From Bacteroidota bacterium (GTDB lineage: Bacteria > Bacteroidota > Bacteroidia > Cytophagales > Cyclobacteriaceae): a stretch of DNA of 64,000 bases. Below the pieces are notes generated by a model. It did not search any database. It was not told the DNA's origin and saw only the letters and a program-made list of their open reading frames with translations. The stretch covers positions 248,001-312,000 of the forward strand of contig JAEYWY010000028.1 of NCBI GenBank assembly GCA_023428695.1, read 5' to 3'. Below are positions 24,189-34,028 of this stretch, piece by piece; positions within the stretch are counted from its first letter, which is position 1, and every line of letters starts with the position of its first letter. The position numbers were made by a program, and so were the translations under genes.

Positions 24189-24223
24189 AAAATAAAGGGG
24201 CTGTCCTCCCGAAGAACAGCCCC
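24189..24223 (-). terminator. rho-independent terminator of the susCD operon
   Basis: GGGGCTGT (24197-24204) pairs perfectly with ACAGCCCC (24216-24223); the minus strand continues TTTATTTT. It lies 24 bases after the susD stop. Confidence 0.85.
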
Positions 24224-24246
24224 ATAACCCAAACAATCAGAACAGT

Positions 24247-26085
24247 TTAGTTATAGCCGGGATTCTGTTGTGCCTCACGTTCGTCTGCTGTCAGCGGCCG
24301 GTTATCAATGAACACACGCTCCAGGTGCGCTTGCGGTATCGGCCGGAGTTTATGATATTCCTGAACGTTATCTTTTGCAATTGAATGGAATAGGCTCACA
24401 CGCTCAAAGAACGTTTCAGTCCGTACAAGATCATTCCAGCGATGAAGCTCGCCAAGTAACTCGCGGGTCCTTTCGTTCAGCATAAAGTGGATGAACCGTG
24501 TTTCCTGTGTCGTGGCCGATGGCGGATATTGTTCCAACTCAACATCGGTATCCCAGTACGCACTCGTAACAAGTAATTCAGGTTCCGTGCTGTTCAGATC
24601 ACCATACGCACCACCTTCAGTTTTGTAGAAATGAGTGGGCTTCACCTCTCCTGCCTTATACGCCGCGCGTGCACGGAGTATGTTGATAAATTCGGCAGCT
24701 TTGTCATAGTCGCCATTTCGTCCATTTGCCTCCGCGGCAATCAGATAGGTTTCGCCGAGTCGTGCAAGAATCCCATCTCGTCCGGCGAATTCAATACCTA
24801 CATCAAGGCGGGTTGGATCCATCCATTTGACAAGCGTGAGGAAATCGGCGTTGTTCCACTTGTTGCGCGGGATCCACAAATATGATTTGGAAGCGATCTC
24901 TGCATCACTCACATTTTCATCAACGGTAACAAAAATCGCAGTATCGCCAACAGCGAATTTAGGTTTACCGACCTCGGATACATCCACATATCCGTTCGAA
25001 GCGTCGGCTTCCGACCATTTGGGAATCGTAGCTTCATTGTTAGCGATGTATGCGGTGCGGAAGCTCTTATAGAATCGCGAGTCGTTCCTCCGGTCAAAGA
25101 CCTCAATAGTGTATGGCGTGGGTTGCAGTCTCCGGAACGGTCTGCCGTTCGCGATGTCGCGGCGCATCCCGGGTTTCACGTCGTATACCATTTGAAAATA
25201 CAGGTGAACGCGATTTCCCGACCCTGCCAACAGCAACGCGTTGTTGTTAAATTGTGAAGACAATATGATTTCGGAATTCGCCTCGTTCGCAATGTTCCAA
25301 AGATCGGCGAAGTTGTCCATCAGGTCATAAGTCCCTGAATTAATCACGGCCTCAGCCCACAAGGCAGCATTTTCCATATCTGTGGGTTGCTGTCCACGCT
25401 GATCATTTTTGGCGCTGCCTCGCGTAAGGTAAACCTTCGCAAGAAAATGCTGAGCTGCCCCTTTCGTGATCCGTCCACGTTGCGGTTGATTGACGGGAAG
25501 AACCGTTTCTGCATCATGCAGGTCTGCCAGAATCTGATTGTATACTTCAGCGACAGAAGCCTTTGGAAAATCAAGGCGTACACCTTCTGTAGCTTCAATT
25601 GTAAGTGGTATGCTTCCGAATTGCTGAACCAGCATAAAGTAGAAATAACCGCGAAGAAACTTCAACTCACCTATGCGCGCAGCACGTCCCTCCGGAGTTG
25701 ACAACGCACCACCCGTCCCCGCGCTAAACTCAGAGATCAGCTTGATACCTGTGTTTGCCGAGTTGATCCCCTGGTAATACGCGGCCCACATATCGTGAAA
25801 CATGCCAAAGCTTGAGTTGAGCTGGTTTGTGTATGCATCAACAAACTTGTTCTGACCGTCAGCTGCCTGAATGTATTCATCCACGCCATAGTTCCAAAGG
25901 GTAAAACTCTGTTCACCATTAAACTGATAGCGCAATGTCCAGTAAACGCCATTTACGAGCGATTCGAGTCCGGCTTCGGTCTCGTATAGTCCGTATGTGG
26001 CCTGAGACACGGTTGCCTCTTCCAGCATGTCGTGACATGAGGTGAGCATAACGACGGACAGAAACAATATCTTTATTTTTCTCAT
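24247..26085 (-). CDS. SusD/RagB-family outer-membrane glycan-binding lipoprotein
   Basis: 612 residues from the ATG at 26085 with lipobox LTSC (Cys17). The family pattern is complete: N-terminal TEAGLESLVNGVYWTLRYQF, the TPR-like ELKFLRGYFYFMLVQQFGSIPLTIE block, ITKGAAQHFLAKVYLTRG, ARLGETYLIAAEANGRNGDYDKAAEFINILRARAAYK, and C-terminal ERTRELLGELHRWNDLVRTETFFER followed by LRPIPQAHLE and NPGYN. SusD-like proteins form the lid of the SusC transporter at the cell surface and capture oligosaccharides. Its start lies 25 bases after the susC stop, so it is translated from the same message. Locus context suggests a rhamnogalacturonan-type ligand. Confidence 0.95.
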   Translation of the reverse strand: MRKIKILFLSVVMLTSCHDMLEEATVSQATYGLYETEAGLESLVNGVYWTLRYQFNGEQSFTLWNYGVDEYIQAADGQNKFVDAYTNQLNSSFGMFHDMWAAYYQGINSANTGIKLISEFSAGTGGALSTPEGRAARIGELKFLRGYFYFMLVQQFGSIPLTIEATEGVRLDFPKASVAEVYNQILADLHDAETVLPVNQPQRGRITKGAAQHFLAKVYLTRGSAKNDQRGQQPTDMENAALWAEAVINSGTYDLMDNFADLWNIANEANSEIILSSQFNNNALLLAGSGNRVHLYFQMVYDVKPGMRRDIANGRPFRRLQPTPYTIEVFDRRNDSRFYKSFRTAYIANNEATIPKWSEADASNGYVDVSEVGKPKFAVGDTAIFVTVDENVSDAEIASKSYLWIPRNKWNNADFLTLVKWMDPTRLDVGIEFAGRDGILARLGETYLIAAEANGRNGDYDKAAEFINILRARAAYKAGEVKPTHFYKTEGGAYGDLNSTEPELLVTSAYWDTDVELEQYPPSATTQETRFIHFMLNERTRELLGELHRWNDLVRTETFFERVSLFHSIAKDNVQEYHKLRPIPQAHLERVFIDNRPLTADEREAQQNPGYN

Positions 26086-26110
26086 ATACAATTTGCGTTG
26101 AGGTGATCGA

Positions 26111-29100
26111 TTAAAATCCTACAGAAAGACCAAAGACAATGCTCTTGTCGCTAAGGTTATTTCCGATCAACTGATCGTTTACGTTCGTGATCGGCAGGTT
26201 AAGACCGCGGTCAAGCCTGTTGGAGTTGGCATAAAACTCAGGGTCACCGGCTTCAAATTTTGTCCAAAGGAAAGGATTGTACGCCGTAACATAGACGCGC
26301 AGGTTTTCCATTTTGTAGCGTGCGATCATATCGCGCGGGAACGTGTATGCCAGCGTGATGTTACGCATCTTCACAAACGAACCATCACGGTACAGGTATG
26401 CTTCAGGATAGTCAATGCGTTCCTGATCGGTAGTGGGCCGGGGATACATGTTCGTCGGGTTGGTAGGCGTCCAGTAGTCGACAAACGCGGGTTCCGGATA
26501 ACGCCCTGCGAGTGCGGGCCTGTAATAACCACTTGCTATTGTAGATCCCTGGCGCGTATATAACATGAAAGACAACTCAACGCCTTTATACGAGAACGTA
26601 TTAACCATGCTACCAGTCCAGTCAGGAACGTTATTACCACGGATCACGCGGTCATCAGCATTGATAACACCATCCGCTGCATCGGGCCGGCCGTCGTTAT
26701 TGGAATCGACAGTAAGTTGATCTTTGATTTTGCCTTTGCCGGGAAGGGCGCCGTATTCTTTTGCTTCTTCGGCTTCAGACATCTGCCATACGCCAAGGGG
26801 TTCCCAATCGAAATATGTTGTAATCGGCTGACCGATAAACCACCGGTTACCGACGTCATCGTTCGTGCCGCCATAGAGTTCAAGAATGGCTTCACGGTTT
26901 CGCGAGAAAATGATATCGGTTCTCCATTGAAAACCATTTTGCGCATCGACGTTAACTGAACTGATAGAAACTTCCACACCGCGGTTCCTCACTTTTCCAA
27001 CGTTCTCCATACTTTCGCGAATACCGGAGACTGTTGGCAACTGACGCCACATCAGGAGATCATCGGTTGTTTGCTGATACACTTCAAACGTCCCGCTTAC
27101 GCGTCCGTTGAGGATTGCGAAATCAAGACCGGCATTCAGTGATTGTGTTCCCTCCCATTTCAGGTTTTGATTCTGTACGAGACGCGGAACGAATCCCCAT
27201 GCTGGCGTCTCTGCCCAGACGTATGGAACTTTATCCAGTCTACCGGGAACAAGGTATGGAGGCACACCTGCGTTGCCGACTTCACCATAACCCAGTCTCA
27301 GTTTTAACTCTTCGAACAGGCCGAGGTTAGCAATGAAATTTTCCTGTCCAAGTTTCCATGCTACAGATGCCGATGGAAAGAATCCCCACTTGTTACCGGG
27401 GGCCAGCGGAGACAATCCGTCGTAACGTCCCGTCAGTGTTAGCAGGTACTTGTCCATAAAGGAGTAGTTAACGCGTGCCATATACGACAGAAACACTTTT
27501 TCGGAAAAATCGCTGTTAAAATCATCCGGCCCGGACGCGTTCGTTGAACGCAGGTTGTAGTAAAGTTGTGACTCATACGGCAGGTTAGCGACGTTGACGC
27601 CGGATGATTCAAATCGATCGTTCTGCAAACTGTAGAGAGCAGTGACACCGATTTTGTGGCGGTCCCCAATCTCCTTATCGTAGAATATCAGATTTTCCAT
27701 CACATAGGAGAACCGTTGGTCCTGATAGTAATTCGCCCAGGATGTTCCGCCGCGACGATCGGACGTCAATGCACCCTGGTATTGTCCACGCCGGTAATGT
27801 TTGAAGTCGGTTCCAAGATTCATCCGGTACCGAAGTCCGGGCAGTATGGTAAGATCAGCGTAGTAGCTTCCGAAAATTCTCGCGATTCGCCTGTCATCGA
27901 TATAATCATTGATTTCATTCAGCGGACTGAAAACGAGAGGATCTCCACCGGGCTGGAGAATAACGTTGCCTTCATTGTCATAAGGAATGGCGAGCGGATT
28001 CTGGCCAATAGCACGGAAATAAAGTGGTGAACCGTACTCCTGTGTCGACAAGGTACCTGTTAGCGTTGCGCCCACTTTGAATGCTTTGCTTGCCTGCCAG
28101 TCGAGACCAAGCTTTACGTTATAGCGTTCAAAGTCCTGCGTTTTCTGAATACCTTCTTCCTTGTAGTATCCCGCTCCGAAGTACGCTCTTATGTTATCGC
28201 TGCCGCCGGAAACGGTAAACTGATGACTTTGTTTTTTACCTGTCTGCAACGCGAGGTCACCCCAATCAGTAGACCTGACGTTGCTCGGATTGTAAACCGG
28301 GATTTGCAGATTCGGATCATCGAGTTTCGCACGGAGTTTATCCAGCTGGCTTTGAACCGCTGCTGAGCGTGTACCAACGGGATAACGATGCTCGTACTGT
28401 TCGTAGTAGCGTTCGAATGCCTCTCTTTCTTCGGCGGTCACGGGACGCATGGCGGGTACCCGGTTTTCACGGTCTACCCATTCGTAGCCATCAGCGACTG
28501 AATTCCATACTTCGACATCCTGCGCGCTGAAGGCTGAGAAATCAGATTCAACATCAGCCCAGGGAAAGGGATAAACGAGGCCATTGTTGTTCCGCAGTGC
28601 TTCGCGTCTCAGTTCAGCGTGTTGCCCTCCATTGCGCATTTCAATTTCCGCAAGTGGCGAAGAGACGCCGTAAAACGCTTCATAGGTAACTTTCGCCTTC
28701 CCGGCTTTACCTTTTTTGGTGGTTACCAGGATAACACCGTTCGCACCGCGTGAACCATAAATCGCCGCGGACGATGCATCTTTTAGAACTTCAATGGACT
28801 CGACGTCATTCGGATTGAAGTCGTTTAATCCTGAGCCTTCGGGTAATGGAATACCATCAACAACGATCAAAGGATCGTTACCTCCTATCAGTGATCTGTT
28901 TCCGCGAATGCGGATCGTCGGGTTGTCTCCGGGACGGAAACTTGATTGTGATACGTCTACGCCAGCGGCGCGTCCCTGCAACGCCTGGGATATACTTTGT
29001 GTCGGTACAGCTCTTAGTTGTTCGGATGTCACGGATGACAATGCACCGGTAACATCACTCTTGCGCACCGTTCCGTATCCGACGACGACGACTTCCGCGA

Positions 29101-29455
29101 GTGAAGTAACATCCGGTTCCATAACGAGATCAACTGTGCTCTGATCGCCGACAACAATTTCCACGGTCTTGTAACCGATGGAACTAAAAACAAGTACGGC
29201 GTCACTGGCTTTGATTTCAATCGCATAATTACCGTTGCTGTCCGTAACGGTACCATCGGTAGTTCCTTTGACTATGATGTTTACTCCGGGGAATCCGGAT
29301 TGATCATCGGAGGACGTGACGCGGCCGGTTACCTGGCGTCCCTGTTGCAGGACAGCGGACATCGCTGCATGCACATGGAATGCCATCACGAACAGCATCA
29401 GCGTAGCAGTTCGCCACCGACGAAGTCTCCTCAGGCATGATAAAGGTTTAAGCAT
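26111..29455 (-). CDS. SusC/RagA-family TonB-linked outer-membrane transporter
   Basis: 1114 residues. Signal peptide at the N-terminus (LMLFVMAFHVHAAMSA), then a carboxypeptidase-regulatory-like domain (VTGRVTSSDDQSGFPGVNIIVKG), the diagnostic LAEVVVVGYGTVRKSDVTGALS, a plug with RIRGNRSLIGGNDPLIVVDG and SAAIYGSRGANGVILVTTKKGKAG, and a large barrel ending SIVFGLSVGF. All are signatures of SusC proteins that import oligosaccharides with a SusD partner, encoded just downstream. The palindrome at 29479-29496, 24 bases upstream, matches that of the GntR regulator gene, so this operon is a probable direct target. Confidence 0.95.
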   Translation of the reverse strand: MLKPLSCLRRLRRWRTATLMLFVMAFHVHAAMSAVLQQGRQVTGRVTSSDDQSGFPGVNIIVKGTTDGTVTDSNGNYAIEIKASDAVLVFSSIGYKTVEIVVGDQSTVDLVMEPDVTSLAEVVVVGYGTVRKSDVTGALSSVTSEQLRAVPTQSISQALQGRAAGVDVSQSSFRPGDNPTIRIRGNRSLIGGNDPLIVVDGIPLPEGSGLNDFNPNDVESIEVLKDASSAAIYGSRGANGVILVTTKKGKAGKAKVTYEAFYGVSSPLAEIEMRNGGQHAELRREALRNNNGLVYPFPWADVESDFSAFSAQDVEVWNSVADGYEWVDRENRVPAMRPVTAEEREAFERYYEQYEHRYPVGTRSAAVQSQLDKLRAKLDDPNLQIPVYNPSNVRSTDWGDLALQTGKKQSHQFTVSGGSDNIRAYFGAGYYKEEGIQKTQDFERYNVKLGLDWQASKAFKVGATLTGTLSTQEYGSPLYFRAIGQNPLAIPYDNEGNVILQPGGDPLVFSPLNEINDYIDDRRIARIFGSYYADLTILPGLRYRMNLGTDFKHYRRGQYQGALTSDRRGGTSWANYYQDQRFSYVMENLIFYDKEIGDRHKIGVTALYSLQNDRFESSGVNVANLPYESQLYYNLRSTNASGPDDFNSDFSEKVFLSYMARVNYSFMDKYLLTLTGRYDGLSPLAPGNKWGFFPSASVAWKLGQENFIANLGLFEELKLRLGYGEVGNAGVPPYLVPGRLDKVPYVWAETPAWGFVPRLVQNQNLKWEGTQSLNAGLDFAILNGRVSGTFEVYQQTTDDLLMWRQLPTVSGIRESMENVGKVRNRGVEVSISSVNVDAQNGFQWRTDIIFSRNREAILELYGGTNDDVGNRWFIGQPITTYFDWEPLGVWQMSEAEEAKEYGALPGKGKIKDQLTVDSNNDGRPDAADGVINADDRVIRGNNVPDWTGSMVNTFSYKGVELSFMLYTRQGSTIASGYYRPALAGRYPEPAFVDYWTPTNPTNMYPRPTTDQERIDYPEAYLYRDGSFVKMRNITLAYTFPRDMIARYKMENLRVYVTAYNPFLWTKFEAGDPEFYANSNRLDRGLNLPITNVNDQLIGNNLSDKSIVFGLSVGF

Positions 29456-29478
29456 ATTAATTAGGGTTTAGATTTGGT

Positions 29479-29496
29479 TGAGCAATCGATTGCACA
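29479..29496. promoter_or_regulatory. second copy of the regulator palindrome, upstream of susC
   Basis: TGAGCAATCGATTGCACA shares the 12-bp palindromic core GCAATCGATTGC and the flank ACA with the site at 18208-18225. It lies 24 bases from the susC start codon and is centred where repression or promoter-proximal control is expected. I found no third exact copy on reading the window. Confidence 0.7.
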
Positions 29497-29607
29497 ACTA
29501 ATGTATCGGGACCCCGTCCGGATAGTGTCCTGCCGTATACCGCAGCATACCGGAATTTTTTGTCGGTTGTCTGTCAGAATTCAACGAAGGAAGATATGAT
29601 GGAATGA

Positions 29608-32484
29608 CTATCGGGGCTCCAATGGCGTGAGACTCACCGGACCGATTAACCCCGAGGGGCGTGGCTCCCATGCAGCGGCATTGAACAATCCACTTGCACT
29701 GTTCTCGCTCTTCCGCGCCGGAAAGTTGATATTATAAAACTTCTTCCAGAGTACCCTCTGTTTATCGAGAAGGATAATGCGATTTGTCATAGAATTCGTG
29801 ACAGTCACCTCAAGCACATTAGTGGCATCCAACAGTGAATCGGAAAACATCAACGTATACACCGGGCCAATGCACGTACCAATATGCCGGCCGTTAATTT
29901 CCACCGAAGCGGTCTCCGCAACTTCACCAAGATCGAGTTTCCACATCATCGACTTTGCATCCGGTTTCTGGAACGTCGTCGAATATCTCGCAGTACCAGA
30001 AAAGTATAGAAACGGCTCACCAAAATCAGTCCATGACTGCAATGACGTCAACTTCCTTGACGGAAATGGCTCTGCCCCTCCGGAAATGTATCTGAGCTCC
30101 CAGGGTCCGTCGATACTCATCGGCTTTCCCGTGTCGCCTTCAAATACAAACACCTGACCTCCGTGTTTTGCGTTAGCGGTTCTCACAAACAGTGTTTGTT
30201 CCGGGAGCAGCTCAAGATAAACTTCCGTTTGCCCCGATACATTCCTCACATTACCCGAACCTGATCGACCAGTCATCGGATCGAGAATCTCGACGAATTG
30301 CATATTGGTATTAAGAGGAATCTGGCCACGAATAACCTTGTTTGTCGGGTTGCTAATGAAATAAATTTTGGAACCGTCTGCCTGCTGTTTGCGCAGATAA
30401 TTAAGTCCGAGCCTTGTCATAAATTCCGCCTTCACACCGGCCGAATTCAACAAAGATTCAATGTCCTTTCCGATGAGCACTTGCATTCCGGCTTGATCCG
30501 GCTGCGATTTTGTGGCTCCCGCAATTGTTCTCAATTCACCGACAATTCTCGAAAACGACGCGGTCTTAGCCTCTCGTTCTGAGAACCCTGAAAATGATTC
30601 CGGCATCCCCTCGAAGAAAATCACCGGAACGCCTTGGGTAACCAGTTGTCGCAGTTTCTCCAACGTTTCAACAGGCATGTACTTCACATACGGAATGACG
30701 ATCGCCCTGTAACGCGAAGCTCCGGTTTCAACCTGGTTTTCGATTGCCTTGAGCGTTGCGAGTTGACGATCTGAAACAAAATCAAAAGCGTACCCCTGTT
30801 GTTGCAATGTTTCGCTGCATCGTGCGAAGCTCGTTCCTTCAAACTGTTTTCCTATTCCATCAAAGTGTACGATCGTCTCCGTACCTATCGTAGACAATGC
30901 ATCGTGAAAAGGATAATATACAAGAACGTCGTTGTCAGGGTTCGAATGCTGAAGGAGAGTCTGACATCTGCTAACGTATTCGTTAAGCGCAGGCAAGTCG
31001 CGCCAAAGCGGGTTGCGGTCGTTCACATGGACAGCGGCGTAAAATAACCATCCCGGCCAGGGTTCGTCCTTCGGAGAAAACGCAGTGCCATGATAAAACA
31101 AATGATTCACTCCATTTAACATAAACCGATCGAGCGCAACTTTCATATCGCGAAGACGCGACTCGAAATGTTCGTTCAACCAGGTAACGGCTTCCGCGGA
31201 TACGAGTTTTTTACCCGCGACATTCGCCGCCGATGTCGCCATCTTTATTCTTAACGGTTCCGTACCTTCTATTTCAGGTATATCCACCGTCGCATACAAG
31301 TCGAGAATATTAGCCGGCGAACCATGGGCCTGATTACGAACAACCGCTCCGTGTTTGTGCGCCCACTCCTTCCATTCAAGCGTGAAGTTCTCAAGGAGAA
31401 GAGAAGACAACGTTTCCCGGTAATCACACATTATTCTGCGGGTTTCGTCGTCATCCTTCATTTCAATAAATTTCAGCAGGTGTTGTCGGAGATCGTAGCC
31501 GCGACGTTTCTGAAAAGCGTCAAAAAAGTCCTGAGTCCAGTCAGCGTTTCCGGATGCGTCGTCAACTTCATACGAATCGTTAAAGAACGCGCGCAACGAG
31601 CTGATGTCGTTCTGTTTCAGTGCGGCGTCGAAATATTTGAGATATGCCTTTAAAGCGTCTTTCGAAAAGTGATCAATCACATAACCTTCACCGCCTGGGG
31701 CAGCACGCTCGACCATCTTACCGTGCCATCCCGAAAAAACTGCGATAAGTTTCCAAACACCACCCGGATATTTCCAATCCAGTTTTCCGGAAGCGCTGAC
31801 GCGATTCGTCAGATCGATGAACTTACCAGCTTGGTCAAATGCAACCAGCGCAACCAGCGGAATTCGTTTTGGAAACCTGACCTGGTCAACGGCTAACTCC
31901 TGAAGATTTCTGTTATCGTTTAAAGGATACTTTATATCACTCATTGCGGTAACCCGGCGCTGCGATGTGTCGGATAAAAGATTGTATCCGACAGCGCGAA
32001 TAAAAGGCTGCTGACTGCATTCAATTTGTAGCGGAACTTCTTTCCCATTCCTGACTATGAAATGTCTGAGGACAAGATTTCTGCTGGCATGCTCTTCCTT
32101 CACCCAGGGACCGCCAAAAGGCCAGCCCGTACCTGTTGCCACATCAACCCCAAGTCCGAGCCGTTGGGCTTCACGCAACGTGTACACCAGCATTTCGACC
32201 CACTGTGGAGAGAGATAGGTAATAAATTCCTTTTCACGACCTGCGACCCCATAAATCGGAGTGATCTCAACGCCCCCGATACCGGCCGCGCGAAACGATT
32301 CAAGTTCGCGCGTTATGTCAACCTTCGTAACAGCACTGCCGTGCCACCACCAGCGGGTCCACGGCCTGGTTTCATGTGTGATTTCGGGCCATACCGAATC
32401 TGTTGTCGCCTTCTCCTGCCCATACCCGGCCTGACAAAGTAAACATGCAATGCCTGACAGAAACTGAGTGATGGTTCTCGTCAT
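29608..32484 (-). CDS. GH106 alpha-L-rhamnosidase
   Basis: 958 residues with a signal peptide (QFLSGIACLLCQAGYGQ). The opening ETRPWTRWWWHGSAVTKVDITRELESFRAAGIGGVEITPIYGV is the hallmark of GH106 rhamnosidases, followed by VDVATGTGWPFGGPWV, FFNDSYEVDDASGNADWTQDF with acidic active-site candidates, AHGSPANILDLYATVDIPEIEGTE, and a C-terminal beta domain with a galactose-binding-like fold (LDLGEVAETASVEINGRHIGT). GH106 releases alpha-linked L-rhamnose from rhamnogalacturonans and other plant glycans. Situated 11 bases after the mutarotase on the same strand; likely periplasmic. Its product would feed the mutarotase, RhaT and the bifunctional aldolase beside it. Confidence 0.92.
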   Translation of the reverse strand: MTRTITQFLSGIACLLCQAGYGQEKATTDSVWPEITHETRPWTRWWWHGSAVTKVDITRELESFRAAGIGGVEITPIYGVAGREKEFITYLSPQWVEMLVYTLREAQRLGLGVDVATGTGWPFGGPWVKEEHASRNLVLRHFIVRNGKEVPLQIECSQQPFIRAVGYNLLSDTSQRRVTAMSDIKYPLNDNRNLQELAVDQVRFPKRIPLVALVAFDQAGKFIDLTNRVSASGKLDWKYPGGVWKLIAVFSGWHGKMVERAAPGGEGYVIDHFSKDALKAYLKYFDAALKQNDISSLRAFFNDSYEVDDASGNADWTQDFFDAFQKRRGYDLRQHLLKFIEMKDDDETRRIMCDYRETLSSLLLENFTLEWKEWAHKHGAVVRNQAHGSPANILDLYATVDIPEIEGTEPLRIKMATSAANVAGKKLVSAEAVTWLNEHFESRLRDMKVALDRFMLNGVNHLFYHGTAFSPKDEPWPGWLFYAAVHVNDRNPLWRDLPALNEYVSRCQTLLQHSNPDNDVLVYYPFHDALSTIGTETIVHFDGIGKQFEGTSFARCSETLQQQGYAFDFVSDRQLATLKAIENQVETGASRYRAIVIPYVKYMPVETLEKLRQLVTQGVPVIFFEGMPESFSGFSEREAKTASFSRIVGELRTIAGATKSQPDQAGMQVLIGKDIESLLNSAGVKAEFMTRLGLNYLRKQQADGSKIYFISNPTNKVIRGQIPLNTNMQFVEILDPMTGRSGSGNVRNVSGQTEVYLELLPEQTLFVRTANAKHGGQVFVFEGDTGKPMSIDGPWELRYISGGAEPFPSRKLTSLQSWTDFGEPFLYFSGTARYSTTFQKPDAKSMMWKLDLGEVAETASVEINGRHIGTCIGPVYTLMFSDSLLDATNVLEVTVTNSMTNRIILLDKQRVLWKKFYNINFPARKSENSASGLFNAAAWEPRPSGLIGPVSLTPLEPR

Positions 32485-32495
32485 TGTGCAGTCAA

Positions 32496-32807
32496 TCAGT
32501 CAAGATAAAATACTTCTGAGAGTGGAATACTCACGGGCGATTGGTCGTCATTCGTTTCCATGATATCAGCCATATATGCCCACCAACGCCTGACTATTTC
32601 GTGACGCCCAAGGTCCTGCGATGATTTCGTGCCGTCTACATCCTGTACGGCAAACAACACATGGCTTTCCTCATCAAAGAAGATTACATAGTTACGAACC
32701 CCGGAGTTCCTGAGTAAAGTCTTCAGCTCCGGCCAGATGTCGGCATGTCGTCGTTTGTACTCCTGCACAAAACCCGGCTTAAGTTTCATTCTGAATGCAA
32801 CCCGCAT
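32496..32807 (-). CDS. rhaM: L-rhamnose mutarotase
   Basis: 103 residues from the ATG at 32807, the standard length for RhaM (104 in E. coli). Family features: RVAFRMKLKPGFVQEYKRRHADIWPELKTLLRNSGVRNYVIFFDEE with the conserved His22-type residue in RHADIWPE, and VRRWWAYMADIMETNDDQSPVSIPLSEVFYLD containing the WW and the terminal L.EVFH/Y-like strand. It interconverts alpha- and beta-L-rhamnopyranose, supplying the anomer used by transporter or isomerase. An upstream frame to 32936 has no family similarity. It is first in a unit with the GH106 gene and divergent from rhaT. Confidence 0.93.
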   Translation of the reverse strand: MRVAFRMKLKPGFVQEYKRRHADIWPELKTLLRNSGVRNYVIFFDEESHVLFAVQDVDGTKSSQDLGRHEIVRRWWAYMADIMETNDDQSPVSIPLSEVFYLD

Positions 32808-32960
32808 AGTTAAAATTAGATTCTTTTTTCGCAATTCCCTGCTTTCATCCGCGAAGTGTCCTGTGGTGTGCGGGTAAAAATCACGAGGCATGACACGGCA
32901 TGACAGAATGAGAATGCACATGTGATAGGATTGCATTGATCAATTCGACAGCGGACAGAC

Positions 32961-34016
32961 ATGACAATCATACTCGGCGTACTTTTTCATTTCACCGGCG
33001 GATTTGCCTCAGGAAGTTTTTACATGGCATTCCGGAAAGTAAAGGCGTGGGCATGGGAATCATACTGGACAATTGGGGGTCTCTTTTCATGGTTGATCGT
33101 GCCTCCGCTTGCCGCCTTGCTCACGGTGCCGGGTTTTGCCAATGTTATTCGGGATACCAATCCCGAAGTGGTTGCGGTAACGTACACAATGGGTGTCTTA
33201 TGGGGAATCGGCGGGCTAACGTATGGGCTGGGCATCCGCTACCTTGGCATGTCGCTGGGCAACTCAGTTATTCTCGGATATTGCGCCGCATTTGGATCAC
33301 TGGTCCCCCCGTTGTATTACAACTACTTTCCCGCGGAGCATAAAACCTCTTTATCGCAAATGCTTCAAAGTGCCGCCGGCCAATGGGTGCTCGCAGGTGT
33401 GGTGGTTTGTCTCATCGGAATATTCATCTGCGGAAGAGCCGGGGTGCTCAAAGAAAAAGAGCAATCCGATCATGACAAACGCGGCGCGATAGCAGAGTTC
33501 AGTCTCGTCAGGGGATTGATCGTCGCCACCATATCCGGTATTCTCAGCGCGTGTTTCAACTTCGGCATCGAAGCCGGTAAAGCCATGGCTGAAAGTGCAG
33601 TTCACTATGGCTATAATCCACTGTTTCAGAATAACGTAACTTATGTGGTTTTGCTTTGGGGTGGACTGACAACGAACCTCATCTGGTGCCTGGTTCTCAA
33701 CGCAAAAAACAAAACCTTCCGGGACTATATTGACGTACGCAAGCCGCTGAGCCGGAACTATTTTTTTTCGGCGCTCGCCGGAACAACGTGGTTTCTCCAA
33801 TTCTTTTTTTACGGAATGGGTGAAAGCAAACTCGGTAACGGCGCCAGCTCGTGGATACTGCACATGGCGTTTATCATTCTGGTTTCGAACGTGTGGGGTC
33901 TAACCCTGAAAGAATGGAAGGGTGTCTCACGACGGACGAGCTTCACAATTATCACAGGTATCATAACCATACTCGCTTCGGTGATCCTGGTGGGGTATGG
34001 CAATTCATTAAATTAA
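32961..34016 (+). CDS. rhaT: L-rhamnose/H+ symporter
   Basis: 351 residues with about ten hydrophobic helices, the expected size for RhaT (344 in E. coli). Recognisable segments: GVLFHFTGGFASGSFYMAFRKVKAWAWESYW at the N-terminus, GVLWGIGGLTYGLGIRYLGMSLGNSVILGYCAAFGSLVPP, GIFICGRAG and GILSACFNFGIEAGKAMAE. RhaT belongs to the drug/metabolite transporter superfamily and brings L-rhamnose across the inner membrane with a proton. It is followed after 12 bases by the bifunctional aldolase gene and is divergent from rhaM; the 153-base gap between the two carries a 10-bp palindrome ATTGATCAAT but no copy of the GCAATCGATTGC operator. Confidence 0.94.
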   Translation: MTIILGVLFHFTGGFASGSFYMAFRKVKAWAWESYWTIGGLFSWLIVPPLAALLTVPGFANVIRDTNPEVVAVTYTMGVLWGIGGLTYGLGIRYLGMSLGNSVILGYCAAFGSLVPPLYYNYFPAEHKTSLSQMLQSAAGQWVLAGVVVCLIGIFICGRAGVLKEKEQSDHDKRGAIAEFSLVRGLIVATISGILSACFNFGIEAGKAMAESAVHYGYNPLFQNNVTYVVLLWGGLTTNLIWCLVLNAKNKTFRDYIDVRKPLSRNYFFSALAGTTWFLQFFFYGMGESKLGNGASSWILHMAFIILVSNVWGLTLKEWKGVSRRTSFTIITGIITILASVILVGYGNSLN

Positions 34017-34028
34017 AAAATCACAACG

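Noticed and set aside
32936..32960. ATTGATCAAT palindrome between rhaM and rhaT as a third copy of the operator
   Set aside because: The centre differs (GATC instead of TCGA) and the flanking GC/ACA bases do not match, so it was not counted as the same site.
33351..33863. 170-codon minus-strand frame inside rhaT
   Set aside because: Antisense to a well-recognised transporter gene; no domain or signal.
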